Positions 24,804 to 33,482 of a stretch of 64,000 nucleotides of DNA are shown here, one piece after another. Source of the stretch: JAJYQH01 sp036261615 (GTDB lineage: Bacteria; Actinomycetota; Actinomycetes; Propionibacteriales; Propionibacteriaceae); assembly GCA_036261615.1 (NCBI GenBank), contig DATAKK010000088.1, positions 10,724-74,723 on the forward strand, in the 5' to 3' direction. Numbering within the stretch: the stretch's first letter is position 1; each line of letters opens with the position of its first letter. Both the position numbers and the translations under genes were made by a program. The notes below the pieces were generated by a model that did not search any database, was not told the DNA's origin, and saw only the letters and a list, made by a program, of their open reading frames with translations.

Positions 24804-27053
24804 TCAGTCGTTGCGTTCCGCTCGACGATACCCACCGCGACGAGGGGCGTCGTCCCGCCCGCCCCGGTAGGGCCGGCGGCCCTGCCCATTCTGGCCCGAG
24901 CCGCCGCCGCCCCAGCCGCCCGAGTCCGGACGCGGACGCCCGCCCTTCGGCCCCCGCTTGCGGGCGGGCTGCCGGGGCGCGACGAGCGCGGCCAGGGCCG
25001 CCTCGGTGATCGGCTCGCCCGACACGGGACGGGCGCCGGTCTGCTCGGCGAGCTGGCCGTCGCCCGGGCGCGCCGGAACCGGCCGCACGGTGACTCCCGC
25101 GTGGTCGGTGAGCCGGGTGGCCGAACGCCGCTGGTGCGGCAGCACGAGGGTGACGACGACGCCGCGCTCCCCCGCCCGGGCGGTGCGCCCGGCCCGGTGC
25201 AGGTAGTCCTTGGAGTTCATCGGCGGGTCGACCTGCAGGACGAGCGACACGTCGTCGACGTGGATACCCCGGGCGGCGACGTCGGTGGCCACCAGCACCG
25301 GGACCGTCCCGTCCCGGAAGGCCTGGAGCATCCGCGCCCGGGCGCCCTGGGTGAGGCCGCCGTGCAGGGCACCGGCCATGACCCCCGACTCGCGGAGCTG
25401 CTCGGCGACCCGGTTCGCCCCCATCTGGGTGCGGACGAAGACGACCGTGCGGCCCTCGCGGTTGGCGATCTCGGCCGTCACCGGCACCTTCTCGTCGGGC
25501 TTCACGAGCGCGAGCACGTGCTCCATCGTCGACACCGAGGCGCGGTCGGTGTCGACCTCGTGGGTGATCGGGTCGTGGAGGTAGCGGCGGACCAGCCGGT
25601 CGACGGCGTGGTCGAGGGTCGCCGAGAACAGCAGCCGCTGGCCCCCGTCGGGGACGGCGTCGAGGATCGAGCTGACCGCCGGCATGAACCCGAGGTCGGC
25701 CATGTGATCGGCCTCGTCGAGCACCACGACCATGACCTGCGAGAGGTCGGCCGCCCCCTGGTCCATGAGGTCGATGAGCCGACCCGGCGTCGCGACGATG
25801 ACGTCGACCCCCCGGTCGAGCGCCTTGAGCTGCGGGCCGTACGACATGCCGCCCGCGATGAGGGCCAGGTCGAGCTGGAGCGTGCGCGCCAGCGGCGCGA
25901 GCACGTCGGCCACCTGGAGCGCGAGTTCCCGGGTGGGCACGAGCACGACCGCTCGGGGCGCCCCGCCGGTGGGATCGGCGTCCGCGAGCCGGGCCAGCAG
26001 CGGCAGGCCGAACCCGAGGGTCTTGCCCGAGCCGGTCTGAGCCCGCCCGAGGACGTCGCGCCCGGCGAGGGCGTCGGGGATGGTCGCGACCTGGACGGGG
26101 AACGGCTCGCGGATGCCCTGGGCGGCCAGGGCGGCGACGAGTTGCGCCGGGACACCGAGGGCGGCGAACGGACCCTGCGCGTCGGCGCTGGTGGGGTCGA
26201 ACGAGCCGGGCTGGACGTTGGACAGCTCGTTGGCATGCCAGTCCATCTGGTCGGCGTCGCGCTCGTCGCGCTCGTCGGCCATCACGTCGCGTCCCGGACG
26301 CCGCGCGCCGCGGCGGTCGTCGTCGCGACGGCGGGGGCGGGTCTCGCCACCCCAGTGCGGCGTGGCGGGGCGGGGGCGCCAGCTCCGGCGCGGCTGGTCG
26401 CCGGCGCCGGGACCGGAGTGCTCGCGACGGTCGTCGTCGCGGCGGCGCCACTCGCGGTCGTCGTCACGGCCCTGCCGACGGTCGTCGTCGCGGCCCGGTC
26501 GGCGGTCGTCGCTGCGGGTGCGCCACGGCTGCTCGTCGCCCCGGTTGCGCCAGGGCCGGTCGCCCGAGCGCTCGGCGGGGCGCTCGCTCGAGCGGTACCC
26601 GCCGTCACGGCGTCCGCCCTGCGCAGGACGCTCCTCCCAGCGGGACTGCCGGCGCGGGCCGGCGTCCCGGTCGGGGGCCCCCCACGTCTCGGTGCGCGGC
26701 TCCGGCCGCTGCCCGTAGCGGCGGTCACCGCGGTCGTCGAAGCGCCGCGCGGGACGCTCCTCGTAGCGGCGCTCGCCGCGGTCGTCGTAGCGGCGGTCAC
26801 CGCGGTCGTCGAAGCGGCGCTCACCGCGGTCGTCGTAGCGGCGCTCGGGACGCTCGTCGTAGCGGCGCTCGCCGCGCTGCTCGCCGCGACGGTCGTCGGG
26901 GTACCGGCCGGGGCCGGACGGGGGCTGCCGGCGCGCGTCGCCGGGACGCTCGGCGCGCGGCTGGCGCTGCGCCTTCTTCTCGGGCGACCAGCGGGGCTTC
27001 TTCTTGCGACCGTCGCCTGTGGGGGACGGACCGGATCGGGGGATGCGGGGCAT
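24804..27053 (-). CDS. DEAD-box RNA helicase with long Arg/Asp-rich N-terminus
   Basis: 749 residues. The helicase core starts near residue 293: Q-motif with F and Q in PFPVQVATIPDALAGRD, Walker A AQTGSGKT (338-345), PTRELALQ, TPGRLID, VLDEADHMAD, SAT in LLFSATLDH, then VFVRT, ATDVAARGIHVD and HRAGRTARAG. It unwinds short RNA duplexes, probably in ribosome assembly or cold adaptation. Residues 1-260 are disordered and include seven 8-residue repeats of the type RRYDDRGE (62-113) plus more Arg/Asp blocks; a second low-complexity tail is C-terminal. Start ATG 27051-27053; an internal ATG at residue 258 is an alternative start. Confidence 0.93.
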   Translation of the reverse strand: MPRIPRSGPSPTGDGRKKKPRWSPEKKAQRQPRAERPGDARRQPPSGPGRYPDDRRGEQRGERRYDERPERRYDDRGERRFDDRGDRRYDDRGERRYEERPARRFDDRGDRRYGQRPEPRTETWGAPDRDAGPRRQSRWEERPAQGGRRDGGYRSSERPAERSGDRPWRNRGDEQPWRTRSDDRRPGRDDDRRQGRDDDREWRRRDDDRREHSGPGAGDQPRRSWRPRPATPHWGGETRPRRRDDDRRGARRPGRDVMADERDERDADQMDWHANELSNVQPGSFDPTSADAQGPFAALGVPAQLVAALAAQGIREPFPVQVATIPDALAGRDVLGRAQTGSGKTLGFGLPLLARLADADPTGGAPRAVVLVPTRELALQVADVLAPLARTLQLDLALIAGGMSYGPQLKALDRGVDVIVATPGRLIDLMDQGAADLSQVMVVVLDEADHMADLGFMPAVSSILDAVPDGGQRLLFSATLDHAVDRLVRRYLHDPITHEVDTDRASVSTMEHVLALVKPDEKVPVTAEIANREGRTVVFVRTQMGANRVAEQLRESGVMAGALHGGLTQGARARMLQAFRDGTVPVLVATDVAARGIHVDDVSLVLQVDPPMNSKDYLHRAGRTARAGERGVVVTLVLPHQRRSATRLTDHAGVTVRPVPARPGDGQLAEQTGARPVSGEPITEAALAALVAPRQPARKRGPKGGRPRPDSGGWGGGGSGQNGQGRRPYRGGRDDAPRRGGYRRAERND
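26715..26870 (-). repeat. 24-bp tandem repeat inside helicase gene
   Basis: Roughly seven units of 24 bp encode RRYDDRGE-like octapeptides (residues 62-113 of the helicase). Units differ mainly in Y/F and E/D codons. A likely site of length variation by slippage. Confidence 0.8.
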
Positions 27054-27347
27054 CGGGGGTACTCAGCTTTCCTGTGGCGCGGACGGCACACCACAGGCGG
27101 GACGCTCGGCGTCTCCGCGGGCAGGTTGACACCGCGAGTGAACAGACGTGGTGGCCGTCACCGGGTCGTGGCCGGGACGCCGTCGGCGAGCCGGAGCACC
27201 CTCGCGACGGCATGCGGCGGGGTGGCTCGACCTGAGCCGACGGACCAGCTTATCAGTGACCGGCGATGGTGAGCCCGTCGAGCGGATCGTCATCCAGGCG
27301 TCACCCGGCCGACACCGCCAGGTCACGGCCCGGAAATCCGCCCCGGC

Positions 27348-27353
27348 TAGACT
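27348..27353 (+). promoter_or_regulatory. -10 box TAGACT, leaderless glycosyltransferase gene
   Basis: TAGACT then six bases then GTG 27360. The rest of 27054-27347 is the divergent promoter region; it holds a short CCTGTGG/CCACAGG inverted repeat and no ORF I can support. Confidence 0.55.
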
Positions 27354-27359
27354 CGGAAT

Positions 27360-28505
27360 GTGCGAGTCGCCATCGTCGCGGAGTCCTTCCTCCCCCAGAT
27401 CAACGGGGTGACGAACACGGTGCTGCGCATGCTCGAGCACCTGCGCGACACCGGCCACGAGGCCATGGTGCTGGCTCCGCAGGACGCCGGCCGCACCCCG
27501 CGCCAGTACGCCGGCTTCCCCGTCGTCCCCGTGGGCAGCATCCCGCTGCCCGTCTACCAGGACGTCCGGGTCACCACGGTGTCGCGCGCGACGATCGAAC
27601 GCGAGTTCGCCGACTTCCGTCCCGACGTCGTGCACCTGGCCGCCCCGTTCGCGGTGGGGTACAAGGCGGCGCTGGCCGCCGCCAGCCTGCACATCCCCAG
27701 CGTGGCCATCTACCAGACGGAGCTCGCGACCTACGCCGCGCGCTACGGGTTCCCCCAGGTGGAGGCCATCTTCTGGCGGCGCCTACGCCAGGCCCACGAG
27801 CTGGCCACGCTCAACTTCGCGCCGTCCACCTACGCGCGCGACCAACTCCTCGCCCAGGGCATCCCGCGAGTGGGCATCTGGGCGCGGGGCGTCGACTCCA
27901 CGCGCTTCCATCCCGACAAGCGCGACGACGAGCTGCAACGCTCCTGGGCGCCGGGCGGCGAGCGGATCATCGGCTACATGGGGCGACTGGCCAGCGAGAA
28001 GCGGGTCGAAGACCTCGTCGCCCTCGCCGGCATTCCGGGCACCCGGATGGTTGTCGTCGGCGACGGCCCCCAACGGCGCATGCTCGAGAAGATGCTCCCC
28101 GGCGCCGTCTTCACCGGACGGCGCACCGGGGACGACCTTCCCCGCCACCTCGCGAGCTTCGACCTGTTCGTGCACACCGGAGACCTCGAGACCTTCTGCC
28201 AGGCGATCCAGGAGGCGCAGGCCAGCGGCCTGCCCGTGGTCGCCCCCCGCCGCGGCGGCCCGATCGACCTCGTCGACCCCTCGCACACCGGCTGGCTCTA
28301 CCCCCCGGGCGACCTCGACCAGCTGCGCCAGTTCACCCTCGACCTCGTCGGCGACGACGCGAAGCGTGCGGCGTTCGGGCGCGAAGCGCGGGCCCGGGTG
28401 GAGCACCGCACCTGGCCGGTGCTGTGCGAGGAGCTCGTCGAGCACTACCGCGAGGCGGTGCGCATCGGGGTGCACATCCCCCGGCTCACCTCGGCGGCAC
28501 GCTGA
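27360..28505 (+). CDS. GT4 glycosyltransferase, GDP-mannose-dependent mannosyltransferase type
   Basis: 381 residues of the GT-B fold. N-lobe: AIVAESFLPQINGVTNTVLRM, typical of the MgtA/PimB-like group. C-lobe: WARGVDSTRFHP, IGYMGRLASEKRVEDL, VVGDGPQRR, and the donor-binding E-x7-E motif in ETFCQAIQEAQASGLPVVAP. These enzymes put mannose on glycolipids or polyols at the inner membrane face (lipomannan/PIM-type pathways), but the acceptor cannot be read here. Its last 20 bases overlap the convergent nnr gene. GTG 27360 is preferred; an ATG at 27358 is out of frame. Confidence 0.9.
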   Translation: MRVAIVAESFLPQINGVTNTVLRMLEHLRDTGHEAMVLAPQDAGRTPRQYAGFPVVPVGSIPLPVYQDVRVTTVSRATIEREFADFRPDVVHLAAPFAVGYKAALAAASLHIPSVAIYQTELATYAARYGFPQVEAIFWRRLRQAHELATLNFAPSTYARDQLLAQGIPRVGIWARGVDSTRFHPDKRDDELQRSWAPGGERIIGYMGRLASEKRVEDLVALAGIPGTRMVVVGDGPQRRMLEKMLPGAVFTGRRTGDDLPRHLASFDLFVHTGDLETFCQAIQEAQASGLPVVAPRRGGPIDLVDPSHTGWLYPPGDLDQLRQFTLDLVGDDAKRAAFGREARARVEHRTWPVLCEELVEHYREAVRIGVHIPRLTSAAR

Positions 28506-29922
28506 CCGGCGGCACGGCGGCCTGCAGTCCGGCGATGGTCGCGGGCAGCCGCCGCGCCAGCTCGTCCGGGGGCCACGGGCCCGGATTCTCCCGGGCGGCC
28601 AGGGCCTGGACGGACGCCGCGAGCGTGCCGGCGTCCGACCCGCTCAACCCCGCCGCGAGCAGGGTGCCCGCGATGCCGGCAAGGGTGTCCCCCGACCCGG
28701 CCTGAGCCGTCCACGCGGGTCCGGGGACAGCGATCCGCACGTCGCCCTCGGGACCCACGACGTACTGGGTGGCGCCCTTGAGCAGCACCGTCGCCCCGTG
28801 CCGGCGGGCGGCCTGGCGGGCGTGACCGATCGGGTCGGCCTCGACGTCGCGGCGCTCGACCGACAGCAACCGGGCCAGTTCTCCCGCGTGCGGGGTGAGC
28901 AGGCTGCCCTCGGGCAGGGTCACGTCGTCGAGCGCGCCGAGCGCGTCGGCGTCCACGACCATGGGGACGCCGTCGGCGACCCGGTCCGACAACCGCTGCG
29001 CGTTCCCGTCGCCGCGGCCCCAGCCCGAGCCGCAAACCCAGGCCTGCACCCTCCCGGTGCCGTGGACGACGCTCGGCAGCAGCGGACGCAGCAGCTCGCC
29101 CACCCGCTCGGGCCCCGCGTAGCGCACCATGCCCGCGCCCGCGTGCACGGCACCCAGCGTTCCGAGGAGGGCCGCGCCGGTGTAGTCGTCGGACCCGGTG
29201 TCGATGCCGACCACCCCCCGCGAGTACTTGTCGCTGGCGGCGTCCGGCCACGGCCACAGCCGCGCGACGTCGGCCCGCTCGGCGACCCGGGCCACCGGCC
29301 CGGGCACGGACACGCCGATGTCGACGACCTCGACCTCGCCGCAGCGGGACGCGGCGGGCTCGGCGACGTGGCAGAGCTTCTCCGCGATGAAGGTGACGGT
29401 GCGGGTGGCGGCGAACGCGGCCCCGGTCACGGCCGCGGAGTCGGCGTCCAGCCCCGAGGGCAGGTCGACGGCGAGCACGGGGACGCCGAGCGCCTCGGCC
29501 TCGGCGGCGAGCGTGGCCACGGGCTCACGCAGCCCGGGGCGTCCGCCGATGCCCAGCACCGCGTCGATGACGAGGTCGACGGCCGCAAGCCGGGCGACGG
29601 CGTCCGGGGTGTCGACGACCTGGCAGCCGGCCTCGCGGGCGGCCTCGATGCCGCCGGGGTGGATGGTCGACGCCGTCGACAGCACGAGCACCTCGGCGCC
29701 GTAGCGGGCCAGTTCGGCGCCGGCGAACAGGCCGTCGCCGCCGTTGTTGCCCGGTCCGGCGACCACGAGCACCCGCCACGGCTCCCGGGCGTCGTCGAGC
29801 ATCCTGCGGGCGGCGGCGGCGACCGCGGCCGCGGCGATCCCCATGAGGTCGGCGTCCGGGCTGGCGGCGAAGAACGCCTCCTCGGCCCGGCGCACGGCGT
29901 CCGCGCTCACGACCGGGCGCAT
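28486..29922 (-). CDS. nnr: Bifunctional NAD(P)HX epimerase/dehydratase
   Basis: Repairs hydrated NADH/NADPH. 478 residues. The N-terminal half is the YjeF-type epimerase (VVAGPGNNGGDGLFAGAELA, VLAVDLPSGLDADSAAVTG). The C-terminal half is the ADP-dependent dehydratase of the ribokinase fold, with LLTPHAGELARLL, VLLKGATQYVVGPEG and the GSGDTLAGIAGTLLAAGL motif. Start ATG 29922 overlaps the acpS stop by one base (TGATG), so translation is coupled. The acpS-nnr-glmS neighbourhood is common in actinobacteria. The 3' end overlaps the oppositely coded glycosyltransferase gene by 20 bp. Confidence 0.95.
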   Translation of the reverse strand: MRPVVSADAVRRAEEAFFAASPDADLMGIAAAAVAAAARRMLDDAREPWRVLVVAGPGNNGGDGLFAGAELARYGAEVLVLSTASTIHPGGIEAAREAGCQVVDTPDAVARLAAVDLVIDAVLGIGGRPGLREPVATLAAEAEALGVPVLAVDLPSGLDADSAAVTGAAFAATRTVTFIAEKLCHVAEPAASRCGEVEVVDIGVSVPGPVARVAERADVARLWPWPDAASDKYSRGVVGIDTGSDDYTGAALLGTLGAVHAGAGMVRYAGPERVGELLRPLLPSVVHGTGRVQAWVCGSGWGRGDGNAQRLSDRVADGVPMVVDADALGALDDVTLPEGSLLTPHAGELARLLSVERRDVEADPIGHARQAARRHGATVLLKGATQYVVGPEGDVRIAVPGPAWTAQAGSGDTLAGIAGTLLAAGLSGSDAGTLAASVQALAARENPGPWPPDELARRLPATIAGLQAAVPPVSVPPR

Positions 29923-30278
29923 CAGTTCGCCTCGGCGATGACGACGGCGGTGGCGACTCCGGCGTCGTGGGACAGCGACAGGTGCAGCGCCGACACCCCC
30001 AGCGACGCGGCGAGGGCCGCCACCGTGCCCCGCACCGCGAACGACGGGCGTCCGGACGGGTCGCTCACCACCTCGGCGTCGTGCCAGTCGAGGCCTCCCG
30101 GCGCGCCGAGCGCCTTGGCGAGCGCCTCCTTGGCGGCGAAGCGGGCCGCCTGCGAGTGCGCGGCCAGCCCGGCCTCGCTCGGGGTCAGCACCCGGTCGAC
30201 GACGCCGGGACGCCGCGCCGTCATGGCCTCCCACCGGTCGAGCCCGCACACGTCGATGCCGATTCCCACGATGCCCAT
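29922..30278 (-). CDS. acpS: Holo-[acyl-carrier-protein] synthase
   Basis: Transfers 4'-phosphopantetheine from CoA to ACP. 118 residues, normal for AcpS. The Mg-binding Asp is in GIVGIGIDVCGLDRWE, and the conserved Glu is in the signature RFAAKEALAKALG. The C-terminal HLSLSHDAGVATAVVIAE strand is typical. It works upstream of fatty-acid synthesis, and coaA for the CoA supply is 3 kb away. Confidence 0.96.
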   Translation of the reverse strand: MGIVGIGIDVCGLDRWEAMTARRPGVVDRVLTPSEAGLAAHSQAARFAAKEALAKALGAPGGLDWHDAEVVSDPSGRPSFAVRGTVAALAASLGVSALHLSLSHDAGVATAVVIAEAN

Positions 30279-30285
30279 GGCGCCC

Positions 30286-30291
30286 AGTCTG
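30286..30291 (-). promoter_or_regulatory. -10-like box CAGACT, leaderless acpS
   Basis: Minus-strand CAGACT then seven bases then ATG 30278. Confidence 0.4.
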
Positions 30292-30335
30292 TCAGGCCGG
30301 CCCGCCGCCCGCCCGGCGTCCGGACGCCGAGCGGC

Positions 30336-32183
30336 TCACTCCACCGTCACCGACTTGGCGAGGTTGCGCGGCTGGTCGACGTCGTGACCGAGCCGGGTGG
30401 CCAGCTCGCAGGCGAACAACTGGAGCGGCACGGTGGCCACCAGCGGCTGCAGCAGGGTCGAGACCCGCGGGTGGCGGATGACGACGTCGCTGTACGGCAG
30501 CACCTCGTCGTCGCCGTCCTCGACGAGCACGATCGTCCGGGCGCCCCGGGCCCGCACCTCCTGGATGTTGGAGATCACCTTGTCGTGCAGCTGGTCGCGC
30601 CCGCGGGGCGGGACGACGACGAACACCGGGATGTCCTTCTCGACGAGGGCGATCGGCCCATGCTTGAGCTCGCCGGCCGGGAACCCCTCGGCGTGCTTGT
30701 AGGCGATCTCCTTGAGCTTCAGCGCGCCCTCGAGGCTCACCGGGTAGCCGACGTGGCGGCCGAGGAACAGGAACGAGTGCTCGTCGCGGAGCTCGCCCGC
30801 GAGGTCGAGCACCTGCCGGCCCTCGTCGAGCACCCGCTGGATCTTCTCGGGCATCGTCGACAGCTCGTCCATCACCGCGGCGATCTCCTCGCGGTACTTC
30901 ATCCCGCGCACCTGGGCGAGGTAGAGCCCGAGCAGGTAGCAGGCGACGACCTGGGTGAGGAACCCCTTGGTGGAGGCGACGCCCCGCTCGGGCCCGGCGT
31001 GGGTGTAGATGACGGCGTCCGACTCGCGCGGGATGGTGGCGCCGTTGGTGTTGCAGATCGCGATGACCTTGGCGTGCTGTTCGCGGGCGTGGCGGATGGC
31101 CATGAGCGTGTCGGCGGTCTCCCCCGACTGCGAGATGGTGACGACGAGGGTCATCGGGTCGATGATCGGGTCGCGGTAGCGGAACTCCGAGGCGATCTCG
31201 ACCTCGCAGGGGATGCGGGTCCAGTGCTCGATCGCGTACTTGGCCACGAGGCCGGCGTAGAAGGCGGTACCGCAGGCGACGATGACGATCTTGTCGATCC
31301 GGCGTAGCTCCTCCGGCCGGATGCGCACCTCGTCGAGGGTCAGCTCGCCGGACGCCGAGTAGCGTCCCAGCAGGGTGTCGGCCACCGCGCGCGGCTGCTC
31401 GTAGATCTCCTTGCGCATGAACCAGTCGAAGCCGCCCTTCTCGGCGGCCGCGATGTCCCAGTCGACGTGGTACGGCGTCACGGCGGTGGCCGTCGAGCCG
31501 TCGAGGTCGGTGATCGTCACCTCGTCGCGGGTGATCTCCACCACCTGGTCCTGGCCGAGCTCGATGGCGTCCCGGGTGTACTCGAGGAAGGCGGCGACGT
31601 CGGAGCCGAGGAAGTTCTCCCCCTCGCCGACGCCCACGACGAGCGGGCTGTTGCGGCGGGCGGCAACCACCCGCTCGGGGTCGTCGGAGTCGATCGCCAC
31701 CAGGGTGAAGGCGCCCTCCAGGCGCCCGGCGACCGTGCGCATGGCCGCGGCGAGCGGCGTCCCGGCGTCGACGAGGCGGCCGAGCAGCTGGGCCGCCGTC
31801 TCGGTGTCGGTCTCGGAGGCGAAATGGACGCCGTCGGCCTCGAGCTCGGCCCGCAGCTCCGCGAAGTTCTCGATGATGCCGTTGTGCACGAGGGCCACCC
31901 GGCCCGACTGGCTGAGGTGCGGGTGCGCGTTGCTGTCGGTGGGACCGCCGTGCGTCGCCCACCGGGTGTGCCCGATGCCCTGGTGGGACGCCGGCAGCGG
32001 GCGGGCCGCCAGCTCCTCGTCGAGGTTGGTGATCTTGCCCGACTTCTTGCGGGCGCTCAGCGTCCCCTCGCTACCGACCGCGATACCGGCGGAGTCGTAG
32101 CCCCGGTATTCCAGCCGGCGCAGGCCGGAGATGACGACGTCCTGGGCGCTGCGCGGCCCGATATAGCCCACGATTCCACACAT
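30336..32183 (-). CDS. glmS: Glutamine--fructose-6-phosphate aminotransferase
   Basis: Makes glucosamine-6-phosphate for peptidoglycan; first step before GlmM (also in this window). 615 residues. N-terminal glutaminase domain with the catalytic Cys right after Met (CGIVGYIGPRSAQDVVI), then GHTRWATHGGPT and LVHNGIIENF. C-terminal part has two SIS isomerase domains (VACGTAFYAGLVAKY, TISQSGETADTLMAI, and the final AKSVTVE). No glmS ribozyme is expected or seen: ATG 32183 is only 7 nt past a -10 box, so there is no leader. Confidence 0.98.
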   Translation of the reverse strand: MCGIVGYIGPRSAQDVVISGLRRLEYRGYDSAGIAVGSEGTLSARKKSGKITNLDEELAARPLPASHQGIGHTRWATHGGPTDSNAHPHLSQSGRVALVHNGIIENFAELRAELEADGVHFASETDTETAAQLLGRLVDAGTPLAAAMRTVAGRLEGAFTLVAIDSDDPERVVAARRNSPLVVGVGEGENFLGSDVAAFLEYTRDAIELGQDQVVEITRDEVTITDLDGSTATAVTPYHVDWDIAAAEKGGFDWFMRKEIYEQPRAVADTLLGRYSASGELTLDEVRIRPEELRRIDKIVIVACGTAFYAGLVAKYAIEHWTRIPCEVEIASEFRYRDPIIDPMTLVVTISQSGETADTLMAIRHAREQHAKVIAICNTNGATIPRESDAVIYTHAGPERGVASTKGFLTQVVACYLLGLYLAQVRGMKYREEIAAVMDELSTMPEKIQRVLDEGRQVLDLAGELRDEHSFLFLGRHVGYPVSLEGALKLKEIAYKHAEGFPAGELKHGPIALVEKDIPVFVVVPPRGRDQLHDKVISNIQEVRARGARTIVLVEDGDDEVLPYSDVVIRHPRVSTLLQPLVATVPLQLFACELATRLGHDVDQPRNLAKSVTVE

Positions 32184-32190
32184 GGCAAGA

Positions 32191-32221
32191 AGTGTACAAA
32201 CCAATTGCGCGTTTCGCCCAA
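32191..32221 (-). promoter_or_regulatory. glmS promoter, leaderless
   Basis: Minus strand: TTGGGC (32221-32216), 19-nt spacer, TACACT (32196-32191), seven bases, ATG 32183. The long spacer makes the -35 doubtful. Confidence 0.5.
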
Positions 32222-32268
32222 TCGGCTCCGAGTTGGCTTGTCAGCGGGCGGTTCGCGCGGTCGGAGCG

Positions 32269-32547
32269 TCAGTCCATCCCCAGGGAGAACATGGCCTCCA
32301 TGTCATGGCGCGAGTACGTGCGGAACGCGACGTGGGTCTCGGTGGAGACGACGCCCGGGACCTTGTTGATGCCCTCGGGCACCACGGTGGCGAGGTCGTC
32401 GTGGGCCCGCACCCTGACGAGCGCGATGAGGTCGATCTTGCCGGTCACCGAGAACACCTCGCTCACGGCGTCGATGTCAGCGATCCGCTGGGCCACCTCC
32501 GGGATCCGATCGACATCGGCCTTGATGAAGACGATCGCGGTGATCAT
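32269..32547 (-). CDS. Stand-alone Lrp/AsnC ligand-binding (RAM) domain protein
   Basis: 92 residues, only the alpha/beta RAM effector domain of Lrp/AsnC regulators with no DNA-binding helix-turn-helix. Seen as TAIVFIKADVDRIPEVAQ, VFSVTGKIDLIALVRVRAHDD, and the Val-Val-Ser-Thr-Glu-Thr strand. AAAGGAGC lies before ATG 32547. Such small proteins bind amino acids as octamers and may tune a full-length Lrp or an enzyme; the partner is not known. A -10-like TAGTCT lies near 32578 on the same strand. Confidence 0.9.
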   Translation of the reverse strand: MITAIVFIKADVDRIPEVAQRIADIDAVSEVFSVTGKIDLIALVRVRAHDDLATVVPEGINKVPGVVSTETHVAFRTYSRHDMEAMFSLGMD

Positions 32548-32658
32548 GCTACGGCTCCTTTCGCCCGATGCGGACCAGACTAGTGCCGTCGGCGGTGACG
32601 GCGGCGAGGGGTCGGACGGGCCGCGGCGCGGGCGCGCCCGGGAGGGCGGCCCGGGTGG

Positions 32659-33321
32659 TCACGGATGGGGGTGGCACCCCGTCGACGGCCAGTCCCACAG
32701 GGTGCGCAGGGCCCCCGGCAGGCCGAACCTCGCGCAGTCGGCGGCGGTCGCGAGGCCCACCGACCACACGGTCCAGTCACCGGTGGGGTTGCGGCGCAGG
32801 AGCAGGTACGACCCGTCGTCCTGGACGCTCACCTGCGCGGGCACCGACGACGGGGAGGGCTGCAGAGCGGTCGCCGCCCACACGGTGCCGGTGGCGTCTC
32901 GGCCCACGTAGGTCGAGTGCGGCGCCAGGCCGGTGTACGCGGTCACCGGGAGCTTGTTGAAGGTGGCGGCGGCGATGAGGAGCTCGCGGGTGAGCTCCGG
33001 GGTGAGCGCGAGGTTCTTGACACCCGGGGCGATCGAGGCGGAGGCGGCGGCGCTTCCCGACGGCGTCGCGGCCGCGGACGCCGACCCGGCCGACCCCGTG
33101 GCCGTCGCGGGGGGCGAACCAGCCGCCGACGAGGCCGAATCGGTCGCCGTGGCGGGCGAACCGGAGGCGGCCGGCGTCCCGGAGGACGCGGAGACGCCGG
33201 TGGCGGGGCTGGACGCCGCCTGGTCGGCGGGCGCGGCCTTGGCGCAGCCGGCGGCGGCCGCGACGAGCACTGCCACGAGGCTCGCCCGAGCGATCGCGGC
33301 CCATCGCTGTCGACCGGACAT
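32659..33321 (-). CDS. Predicted lipoprotein, unknown function
   Basis: 220 residues. An N-terminal signal with a lipobox (LVAAAAGC, Cys at about residue 26) predicts export and lipidation. Residues 30-95 are a Ser/Ala/Thr/Pro linker of low complexity. The C-terminal domain (from APGVKNLALTPELTRELL) contains TYVGRDATGTVWAATAL and a repeated Trp-Ser/Thr pattern (DWTVWSVGL, LWDWPSTG). No family recognised. GGGAGAG precedes ATG 33321. It is divergent from coaA. Confidence 0.78.
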   Translation of the reverse strand: MSGRQRWAAIARASLVAVLVAAAAGCAKAAPADQAASSPATGVSASSGTPAASGSPATATDSASSAAGSPPATATGSAGSASAAATPSGSAAASASIAPGVKNLALTPELTRELLIAAATFNKLPVTAYTGLAPHSTYVGRDATGTVWAATALQPSPSSVPAQVSVQDDGSYLLLRRNPTGDWTVWSVGLATAADCARFGLPGALRTLWDWPSTGCHPHP

Positions 33322-33482
33322 CGGCTCTCCCTTCGCCACTCCCGCACGTGTCACCCACCGGGGGCGACGCCGAACCGCCGGGACCGTGGCCCCGGCCGGT
33401 GGTGCGCCGGATGGACAGATCGTCGCACACATGTGAATCTGGCCCGCGGAGGCACCGGCTCCCACACGCCGGTGGAACGACC

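Noticed and set aside
24024..27272. 1082-codon open frame on the plus strand
   Set aside because: It is antisense to tsaE and the DEAD-box helicase gene. It has no domain pattern, and its C-terminal Ala/Val-rich repeats are only the complement of the helicase's Arg/Asp repeat. High GC creates such open frames.
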